Source: Candidatus Equibacterium intestinale (GTDB lineage Bacteria; Bacteroidota; Bacteroidia; Bacteroidales; UBA932). Taken from it: 7,099 bases of DNA. Below the pieces are notes generated by a model. It saw nothing but the letters and a program-made list of their open reading frames with translations, ran no database searches and was not told the DNA's origin. Position 1 is the first letter of the stretch. Each line of letters starts with the position of its first letter. Location of the stretch: positions 1-7,099 of the forward strand of contig JAGHVP010000128.1 in NCBI GenBank assembly GCA_018064305.1, read 5' to 3'. Made by a program: the position numbers and the translations under genes. Positions 1 to 5,833 of this stretch are shown here, piece by piece.

Positions 1-612
1 ATGTCGGTGGAGCCGGGCGAAAGGGTCGTGGGCACCAACACCGTGGCCGGCACAGAAATGATGATCATATCCGACCTTGGCGAGATGGAACTTGTGGTGG
101 AGCTTTCGGAAAGCGACGTCTGCAAGGTGAAAAGAGGCAACACCGTGAGGGTCAAGGTGGATGCAGCGCCTGACACCACTCTGTACGGGCACGTGTCAAA
201 GATTGCAAGCAGCGCCGCAGGAGCCTTGAACCTGTCTGGAATTACAAATTTTGAAGCCAGAATTTCCATTGACAGTCAGGATGTTATACGTCTATTACCG
301 GGGATGTCGGCGGCAGCTGAGATAATTACCGGTTCAAAAAACGATATTTTAACTTTACCTTTGCAGTCGGTTTTTGTGCGGGACGGTGTCCAGGCGGTGT
401 GGACAGTAGACAGATCATCCACGGTCCACCTGAAAAAAGTGAGGTGCGGAATACAGGATTTCCAACGTGTAGAGATTCTTTCCGGACCCGGTTCAGACGA
501 GAAGGTGGTATGCGCCCCTTTCTCTGCTGTCAACAGCACCCTCCACGAAGGCGCAAAAGTCAAGATATCAAACGATTATGAAAAGCGACAAAACTCTGAT
601 CCTGGCCATTGA
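1..612 (+). CDS. Efflux RND/MacA-like periplasmic adaptor subunit (HlyD family), C-terminal part
   Basis: This is the C-terminal 203 residues of a membrane-fusion adaptor, which bridges an inner-membrane pump (ABC or RND) to a TolC-like outer-membrane channel. What is visible: the end of the lipoyl/hairpin region with GERVVGT (residues 6-12) and AGTEMM (16-21); a beta-barrel domain (about 22-105) with the family signature PGMSA at 100-104; and a membrane-proximal domain (about 113-192) starting at the LTLPLQSV stretch. The frame is open to the left edge. The ATG at base 1 falls in a conserved internal segment, so it is very unlikely to be the true start; the N-terminal anchor, first lipoyl half and helical hairpin lie upstream. 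The stop at 610-612 lies 35 bases inside tsaB. The partner pump is not in the window, so ABC versus RND type cannot be settled; the sequence style favours the MacA-like ABC group found in Bacteroidetes. Confidence 0.85.
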   Translation: MSVEPGERVVGTNTVAGTEMMIISDLGEMELVVELSESDVCKVKRGNTVRVKVDAAPDTTLYGHVSKIASSAAGALNLSGITNFEARISIDSQDVIRLLPGMSAAAEIITGSKNDILTLPLQSVFVRDGVQAVWTVDRSSTVHLKKVRCGIQDFQRVEILSGPGSDEKVVCAPFSAVNSTLHEGAKVKISNDYEKRQNSDPGH

Positions 613-1291
613 AACCAGCGCTGACATCTGCTCGGCGGCCCTTTCCGGAAACGGAGTCACAATTGATTCCGAGACACTCACAACACCCCGCAGCCAGAGC
701 TCCCAGCTTGTACCCATAATCCAGAAGCTGCTTCAGCGCAACGGGCTGGAAGCCAAGGACCTGGCGGCAGAGGCAGTAAGCAGTGGTCCCGGCTCCTACA
801 CAGGGCTGCGCGTTGGCGTGTCAACCGCCAAGGGCATGTGTTTCGGAAGCAGGATTCCACTGATAGGAGTAGGCACCCTCGACCTGCTGGCGCAGCATGC
901 AGTGGCAGCCCAGAAGGCAGAGGGCACAACACCCGCCGACTTCATAATCCCCCTGATAGATGCACGCAGGATGGAGGTCTACCAGGCCCTTTTCGACAAG
1001 GATGGAAACATCCTGGGCGAAGTTTCTCCCATGATTCTTGACGAAGGGTCTTATGCCGACGTTTTCGAGCGCGGCACAGTATGCTTCACAGGCACCGGAT
1101 GTGACAAGTTCCAGAAGGTGTGCACAAGCCCCCGTGCAAGCTTTTTCCAGGCCCAGCCCAATGCCGCCGACATGTCTGTTCTGGCATACCGCAAATGGCT
1201 GGACGGCAGTTTCGAAGATGTGGCCTACATGGAACCCTTCTACCTGAAGGAATTCACCATCGGAGTTTCCAAAAAAAACATCCTACAATAA
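578..1291 (+). CDS. tsaB: tRNA threonylcarbamoyladenosine biosynthesis protein TsaB
   Basis: TsaB is the non-catalytic ASKHA-fold partner of TsaD; with TsaE they transfer threonylcarbamoyl to A37 of ANN-decoding tRNAs in the cytoplasm. The 237-residue length fits the family (about 230). Diagnostic segments are LAIETS at 9-14 followed by CSAAL, the family hallmark GPGSYTGLRVG at 70-80 followed by STAKGM, IDARRMEVYQALF at 127-139, and the C-terminal MEPFYLKEF at 218-226. The segment that often reads HSE/HS before the L-P-x-I helix is here QSSQLVPII, so the usual His is absent. ATG 578 puts the first beta strand eight residues in, as expected, although it makes a 35-base overlap with the adaptor gene. 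No Shine-Dalgarno sequence is visible, so translation may be coupled to the adaptor. TAA at 1289-1291 is followed at once by a second in-frame TAA. An A8 run near the end carries a slippery heptamer (separate entry). Confidence 0.95.
   Translation: MKSDKTLILAIETSADICSAALSGNGVTIDSETLTTPRSQSSQLVPIIQKLLQRNGLEAKDLAAEAVSSGPGSYTGLRVGVSTAKGMCFGSRIPLIGVGTLDLLAQHAVAAQKAEGTTPADFIIPLIDARRMEVYQALFDKDGNILGEVSPMILDEGSYADVFERGTVCFTGTGCDKFQKVCTSPRASFFQAQPNAADMSVLAYRKWLDGSFEDVAYMEPFYLKEFTIGVSKKNILQ
1273..1279 (+). other. A_AAA_AAC slippery heptamer near the 3' end of tsaB
   Basis: Within an eight-A run (1271-1278), tsaB codons 232-234 read AAA AAA AAC, which puts the heptamer A AAA AAC in the phase required for -1 frameshifting. 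A -1 shift would replace the last three residues (ILQ) with an 11-residue tail, HPTIIKKGFFD, ending at TAA 1312-1314. The motif is certain; its use is not. There is no strong GC-rich stimulatory structure directly downstream, only an A/T-rich hairpin starting about 20 bases later. Confidence 0.3.
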
Positions 1292-1299
1292 TAAAAAAA

Positions 1300-1335
1300 G
1301 GATTTTTTGATTAACTTTGCGGCGGTAAAAAATCC
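1300..1335. repeat. 9-bp perfect inverted repeat flanking the glycogen operon promoter
   Basis: GGATTTTTT (1300-1308) and AAAAAATCC (1327-1335) are perfect reverse complements separated by 18 bases. The spacer holds the predicted -7 promoter element, and the right arm lies over or just after the expected transcription start. The T6 of the left arm could also pair with the A7 run at 1293-1299, so two exclusive A/T hairpins are possible in read-through RNA from tsaB. It could be a regulator site, a weak tsaB terminator or a chance product of A/T-rich sequence. The stem has only two GC pairs, so it is a poor intrinsic terminator. Confidence 0.45.
1312..1319 (+). promoter_or_regulatory. Bacteroidetes-type -7 promoter element (TAnnTTTG)
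   Basis: TAACTTTG matches the Bacteroidetes primary sigma -7 consensus TAnnTTTG at every fixed base and is followed by C, as is common. It is in the only real intergenic gap, with its end 25 bases before the debranching-like gene's ATG, which predicts a 5' leader of roughly 20 bases. No TTTG is visible at the expected -33 position (about 1288), but that box is often weak. It would make the four glycogen genes a separate transcription unit from tsaB, although read-through remains possible because no convincing terminator separates them. Confidence 0.6.
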
Positions 1336-1344
1336 GACGCATTT

Positions 1345-3279
1345 ATGGCTTATCTGAAATTCAACAAAGAGGAGCTGGTCAATCTTGAATACTCCCTCAA
1401 GAGAGAGATTATTGCAACCAACCGTACCGGTGCCTACGCCAACACCACCATGGTATGCTGCAACACCAGAAAGTACCACTGCCTTCTGGCCGTGCCCATA
1501 GAAGAGATGAACTGGAGGCGCCATGCCCTGCTCTCTTCACTCGACGAAACCATAATCCAGCACGGCAAGCCTTTCAACCTCGGTATCCACTGCTACGGCG
1601 ACGTCTTCGAGCCGAGGGGACACAAATACATCGTTGACTACGAAAACGACCCTATTCCCACAATAACCTACAACATCGGCGACATTTCACTCCAGAAATC
1701 AATCCTGATGGTTCAGAACGAAAACAGGGTCCTCATCAAATACACCCTGCTCGCCGCAGATTCAGACGTGGTGATGCAGCTCAAGCCGCTGCTCTCATTC
1801 CGCAGCATCCACGCACTCACCCACTGCAACACCACAGCCGACACCCACTACATCGACATCGAGAACGGCAAAGCGTTCAAGCTTTACGAGCCGCTTCCCG
1901 TACTCAACCTGCAGACTTCGAAGAAATGCGAATATGTTGCATGCCCCGACTGGTACTACGGTGTAACCTATCCCGAAGAATACCGCCGCGGATTCGACTG
2001 CACAGAAGACCTGTTCGCCCCCGGCTTCTTCGAGATGACTCTCAAGAAGGGTGAAAGCGTAATCTTCTCCGCTTCCACCGAGCAGTGCAACCCGTCGGCA
2101 TTCAAGCGCAAGTTCGCTTCCGAGCTTGCAGCCATCGGCACCCTCGACGATTTCGACTCCACCCTGCGCCACGCTGCATCAAGGCTTTTCCTGCAGCGCA
2201 GCCGTCTGGAGATCAGCAGCGGGTTCTCCTGGCTGGAGGTGGGCAGCCTGCGCGACACAGCAGTCTGCGCGGCCGGCCTCACGCTGCACAACAACGGTAA
2301 TGTGAAGGATTTCCTGAAGGTGCTCGACGACATAATCGACAAATGGAAAGACGACCTGCTGCTCTCTACACGCAAGGTGGAGGCACCGTTGAGCATCGCC
2401 CTGCTGGTGCAGGAATACATCGAATACACAGGCGACGAGAAAGGAGCCTGGAAGAAATACGGCAAACTCATAAAAGCCATCCTGAAGAGCTATATCGCAG
2501 GGCGTCCCGAGGTTCACATGGCCGAGAACGGCATGCTCTGGGCATCCATGAACCATGTGCCGCTCAGCTGGATGGATGCATACACATTCGGCGAGCCTGT
2601 CACTGAAAGGGCCGGATTCCAGGTCGAGACCAACGCAATCTGGTACAACGACCTCATGTTCGCCGCAGAGATGGAGCGCAAGTTTGCAAAGAGCGACAAG
2701 GACTGCAGGCAGTTTGAAAGCATCGCCACCCTGGTTGAAAGCAACTTCTACAACCTGTTCTGGGTTGAGGAGCGCCGCCATCTGGCAGACTATGTAGACA
2801 ATGCCGGACAGAACAAGGCCACACGTCCCAACCAGCTCTGGGCGGTATGCCTCCCCTACAGCCCGCTGCCCACCGAGGCACAGGCGCTGGTATTCAAGGC
2901 TGTGAAGAACGAGCTCCTCACAACACGCGGCATCCGTACTCTTTCTCCCAAGAATCCGCTCTACAAGGGCGTCTACGACGGCAACCAGCACGAACGCGAC
3001 CTCGCATACCACAACGGAAGCACGCGTCCCTGGCTGCTCAAGCATTACACACACGCCGGATTCAAGCTTTACGGCGGGGCATTCCTGAGAGAGGCCGAAT
3101 CGGTAATCAAGGGGTTCGGTGAAGATATGGCTGTACACGGCATCGGTGCGATGGCCGAGATTTATGACGGCAACCCGCCGCACAATCCTCACGGAGCCAT
3201 CAACTCTGCCAGCGCCACAGGAGCAATCCTTACAATCGAGTATCTGATAAACAAATACAAAGGAGAGCAGAAGCAATGA
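1345..3279 (+). CDS. GDE-like glycogen debranching enzyme-related protein (GH133-type amylo-alpha-1,6-glucosidase fold)
   Basis: This 644-residue cytoplasmic protein has the two-domain bacterial/archaeal GDE layout. The N-terminal beta domain (about 15-245) contains NTRKYHCLLAVPI at 40-52, a version of the family's NTRKYHGLL. The (alpha/alpha)6 C-terminal domain (about 270-635) contains SWMDA at 408-412, ETNAIWYNDL, RPNQLWAV, RTLSPKNPLYKGVYDG at 531-546, RDLAYHNG at 551-558 and AEIYDGNPPHNPHG at 604-617. D411 and E605 sit where I place the general acid and base of GDE glucosidase domains, by analogy with the yeast and human enzymes. Other hallmark positions differ: WGRDT is SLRDT at 301-305, DAPLW is EAPLS at 346-350, and the QAWS-like segment is NSASA. 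It may therefore be a specialised, weak or non-hydrolytic relative. The separate 4-alpha-glucanotransferase domain of eukaryotic GDE is absent, so any activity would be on alpha-1,6 glucosyl stubs. No Shine-Dalgarno sequence precedes ATG 1345. The stop overlaps the next start as ATGA. Confidence 0.85.
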   Translation: MAYLKFNKEELVNLEYSLKREIIATNRTGAYANTTMVCCNTRKYHCLLAVPIEEMNWRRHALLSSLDETIIQHGKPFNLGIHCYGDVFEPRGHKYIVDYENDPIPTITYNIGDISLQKSILMVQNENRVLIKYTLLAADSDVVMQLKPLLSFRSIHALTHCNTTADTHYIDIENGKAFKLYEPLPVLNLQTSKKCEYVACPDWYYGVTYPEEYRRGFDCTEDLFAPGFFEMTLKKGESVIFSASTEQCNPSAFKRKFASELAAIGTLDDFDSTLRHAASRLFLQRSRLEISSGFSWLEVGSLRDTAVCAAGLTLHNNGNVKDFLKVLDDIIDKWKDDLLLSTRKVEAPLSIALLVQEYIEYTGDEKGAWKKYGKLIKAILKSYIAGRPEVHMAENGMLWASMNHVPLSWMDAYTFGEPVTERAGFQVETNAIWYNDLMFAAEMERKFAKSDKDCRQFESIATLVESNFYNLFWVEERRHLADYVDNAGQNKATRPNQLWAVCLPYSPLPTEAQALVFKAVKNELLTTRGIRTLSPKNPLYKGVYDGNQHERDLAYHNGSTRPWLLKHYTHAGFKLYGGAFLREAESVIKGFGEDMAVHGIGAMAEIYDGNPPHNPHGAINSASATGAILTIEYLINKYKGEQKQ

Positions 3280-4577
3280 GAGTTCTGATGTTCGGCTGGG
3301 AGTTTCCCCCACACATTTCAGGTGGTCTGGGCACTGCCTGCTACGGCATGACGAAGGGTCTTGCCAACAACGACGTGGACGTTCTCTTCGTGATGCCCAC
3401 GGCATCTGGCGATGAAGACCAGAGCGCAGTGAGCATCATCGACGCCAGCGACGTTGCGGTGAGCGAGACCTGCACCAGCGTGGATGAATTCCTGGGCAAG
3501 GTACAGTTCCTGAGGGTGGGCAGCAACATCATGCCCTACATCTCTCCCGAAGACTATTCCCTGCTCAGCGAAGATGAAAAGAAGTTCCAGCGCAAGGAGT
3601 TCTTCACACATTTCAACAGCAAGTACAAATTCTCAGGCAAATACGGTACGAACCTCATGGAAGAGGTGTCACGCTACGCCATGGTGGGAGGAGCCATCGC
3701 TTCCGCAAACCAGTTCGACGTGATCCACGCCCACGACTGGCTCACCTACCTGGCAGGTATTGCAGCCAAGCGCATCAGCGGCAAGCCGCTGGTTGTGCAT
3801 GTGCACGCCACAGAGTTCGACCGCACCGGAGAGAACTACAATACCATCGTCTACGACATCGAGCAGCGCGGAATGCGCGAAGCCGACAGAGTCATCACAG
3901 TAAGTGACTGGACCCGCAACATCGTCATCAACAAATACGGCATCGACCCCGCCAAGGTGGTGACAGTCCACAATGCCGTGGACTTCTCCGGCCGCAGCGG
4001 AGTGGAGGTGAACCGCACCGTCAAGGAGAAAGTGGTGACATTCCTCGGCCGCGTCACATCACAGAAAGGTCCCGAATATTTCATCGAGGCCGCGAAGAAG
4101 GTGCTTGACCGCTGCGACAACGTCCGCTTCGTTATGGCGGGCAGCGGAGACCTTCTCAACCGCAGCGTGCGCCGTGTGGCACAGCTCGGGATCGCCGACA
4201 AGTTCCACTTCACAGGGTTCCTGCGCGGCGCAGACGTACAGAAGATGTTTGCATATTCGGACGTCTATGTGATGCCTTCGGTATCCGAGCCGTTCGGAAT
4301 ATCGCCCCTCGAGGCCATGATAAGCAATGTCCCCACCATCATCTCAAAGCAGAGCGGTGTGGCCGAGGTGCTCAAATATGCCATCAAGGTCGACTTCTGG
4401 GACATCGACGCCCTTGGCGATGCAATCTATTCGCTTGTGAACCGTCCCGCCATTGCGAAGATGGCCGGTGAGAAAGGATATGAAGAGGTGAGTCTCATCA
4501 AATGGAACAATGCCGCAAAGAAGATCAAAGACGTCTATGAAGACGCTGTGAATGCGGCACATGCCGATCAGAAATAA
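3276..4577 (+). CDS. Glycosyltransferase family 4, glycogen-synthase-like
   Basis: This 433-residue GT-B glycosyltransferase probably transfers glucose from a nucleotide donor onto alpha-glucan in the cytoplasm. The N-terminal lobe begins with MFGWEFPPHISGGLG (5-19), a glycine-rich acceptor/donor loop resembling the KxGGLG of GT5 starch/glycogen synthases, with Ser in place of Lys. HAHDW lies at 151-155 and HVHATEF at 175-181. The C-terminal lobe has the donor-binding pair R259 and K264 in FLGRVTSQKG, and the retaining-transferase E-x7-E motif as E338 and E346 in EPFGISPLE. The length is in the usual range for GT4/GT5 single-domain enzymes. ATG 3276 overlaps the preceding stop (ATGA), with AGGAG at 3261-3265, the clearest ribosome-binding site in the window. 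Its neighbours argue for a glycogen role, but donor (UDP- or ADP-glucose) and exact product cannot be read from sequence. A GT4 with another cytoplasmic glucan acceptor, such as a primer-making enzyme, is possible. Confidence 0.9.
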   Translation: MRVLMFGWEFPPHISGGLGTACYGMTKGLANNDVDVLFVMPTASGDEDQSAVSIIDASDVAVSETCTSVDEFLGKVQFLRVGSNIMPYISPEDYSLLSEDEKKFQRKEFFTHFNSKYKFSGKYGTNLMEEVSRYAMVGGAIASANQFDVIHAHDWLTYLAGIAAKRISGKPLVVHVHATEFDRTGENYNTIVYDIEQRGMREADRVITVSDWTRNIVINKYGIDPAKVVTVHNAVDFSGRSGVEVNRTVKEKVVTFLGRVTSQKGPEYFIEAAKKVLDRCDNVRFVMAGSGDLLNRSVRRVAQLGIADKFHFTGFLRGADVQKMFAYSDVYVMPSVSEPFGISPLEAMISNVPTIISKQSGVAEVLKYAIKVDFWDIDALGDAIYSLVNRPAIAKMAGEKGYEEVSLIKWNNAAKKIKDVYEDAVNAAHADQK

Positions 4578-4591
4578 AAAAATAACGATAT

Positions 4592-5833
4592 ATGGCAACG
4601 AAAAGTATTTGTTTGTATTTCCAGGTCCATCAGCCCGACCGCCTGCGCATCTTCAGATTCTTCGACATCGGTGCAGACGACCACTACTTCGATGAATTCG
4701 CAAACAGGACCATCGTAAGAAGGATAGCTTCGCAGTGCTATCTTCCCATGAACAGCCTCCTGCTTGGGCTCATAAAGTCCACAGCAGGCAAATTCAAGGT
4801 GACATTCTCAATCTCAGGCACCGCAATCGAGCAGTTCCAGAAATATTGCCCCGAAGTGATAAAGAGCTTCAGGGACATGGCCGGCACCGGATGCGTGGAG
4901 TTTCTGGCCGAGACCTACTCACACTCGCTGGCATCCCTTGCCTCACCCGCCGAATTCAAGGCGCAGGTCAAGATGCATGCAAAAACCATCGAGAGCACTT
5001 TCGGCGTGAAGCCCACCGCCTTCCGCAACACCGAGCTCATCTATTCCGACACTGTCGGGGAGATGGTGGCCGGAATGGGTTACCACACCATGCTCACTGA
5101 AGGACCAAAGCACATCCTCGGCTGGAAGAGCCCCAACTATATCTACACCAATGCCATCAACCCCAAGCTGAGACTTCTTCTCAAGAACTCGGCCCTGAGC
5201 GATGACATCGCATTCCGTTTCTCTAACCGCAGCTGGGAAGGCTGGCCGCTCACTGCAGAGAAATATGCCGGATGGCTGGCCACAGCACTCGGCAATGATG
5301 ACATAGTGAACCTGTTCATGGATTACGAGACCTTCGGTGAGCACCAGAAGGCCGACAGCGGTATCTTCGAGTTCTTCAAGGCTCTGCCTGAAGAGGTCAT
5401 CAAACGCAACCTCGAGTTCCGCACAGCCAGCGAAGCGACAAAGGTCCACCAGCCGGTTGCAACCATGCACGTGCCCCACGCCATCTCATGGGCCGACGAA
5501 GAGCGCGACACATCGGCATGGCTTGGAAATGACCTTCAGAACGAGGCTTACAGCAAGCTTTATGCACTTGAGCCGCTTGTGAAGAAAGCAAAGAACGAGG
5601 CCATTACAAAAACCTTCCTCCGTCTTCAAGAAAGTGACCATCTCTATTATATGTGCACCAAATTCTTCTCTGACGGAGCCGTACACAGCTATTTCAACCC
5701 CTACGACACACCCTACGAGGCGTTTATCAACTATATGAATGTCCTGTCAGACTTTGAGATCAGAGTGGCTGACTGCATCGCCTCGCAGAAGGTTGTGAAG
5801 AAGCCCTCAGATAAGACAGACAAGAATAAATAA
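4592..5833 (+). CDS. Glycoside hydrolase family 57, intracellular alpha-amylase type
   Basis: This 413-residue GH57 enzyme would act on alpha-1,4-glucan chains in the cytoplasm; there is no signal peptide. The family's conserved regions appear in order: HQP at 13-15; ETYSHS at 107-112; FRNTELIYSD at 144-153, whose E148 fits the catalytic nucleophile; MDYETFGEH at 243-251, whose D244 fits the general acid/base; and ISWADEERDTSAWLGND at 298-314, the C-terminal helical-bundle region. Both catalytic residues are present, which matters because some bacterial GH57 alpha-amylase-like proteins lack one. The short length and FRNTELIY resemble the archaeal alpha-amylase group (Methanocaldococcus jannaschii type) more than the longer GH57 branching enzymes or 4-alpha-glucanotransferases. 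The C-terminus is Lys/Asp-rich. The start lies 14 bases after the GT4 stop in an A-rich stretch without a Shine-Dalgarno sequence. The stop overlaps the next gene as TAATG. Product specificity, including a possible branching or transferase activity, is unproven. Confidence 0.9.
   Translation: MATKSICLYFQVHQPDRLRIFRFFDIGADDHYFDEFANRTIVRRIASQCYLPMNSLLLGLIKSTAGKFKVTFSISGTAIEQFQKYCPEVIKSFRDMAGTGCVEFLAETYSHSLASLASPAEFKAQVKMHAKTIESTFGVKPTAFRNTELIYSDTVGEMVAGMGYHTMLTEGPKHILGWKSPNYIYTNAINPKLRLLLKNSALSDDIAFRFSNRSWEGWPLTAEKYAGWLATALGNDDIVNLFMDYETFGEHQKADSGIFEFFKALPEEVIKRNLEFRTASEATKVHQPVATMHVPHAISWADEERDTSAWLGNDLQNEAYSKLYALEPLVKKAKNEAITKTFLRLQESDHLYYMCTKFFSDGAVHSYFNPYDTPYEAFINYMNVLSDFEIRVADCIASQKVVKKPSDKTDKNK

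Noticed and set aside
1..3. ATG at base 1 as the true start of the adaptor gene
   Set aside because: The following residues match the interior of HlyD/MacA adaptors, and a 203-residue protein would lack the membrane anchor, hairpin and half of the lipoyl domain.
356..363. Second TAnnTTTG match (TACCTTTG) in an AT-richer patch of the adaptor gene, a possible internal tsaB promoter
   Set aside because: It lies inside coding sequence 215 bases before tsaB with no -33 partner; one or two chance matches to six fixed bases are expected per strand in a 7-kb window.
1293..1308. A7-GGA-T6 hairpin after tsaB as an intrinsic terminator
   Set aside because: The stem is purely A/T with a tiny loop, far weaker than a typical GC-rich terminator stem; at most it reduces read-through.
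2179..3405. Long 408-codon open frame on the minus strand opposite the debranching-like gene
   Set aside because: It is an antisense shadow of a GC-biased gene. Its translation is rich in Cys, Val and Leu without any family motif, and the + strand protein has clear conserved motifs through the same bases.
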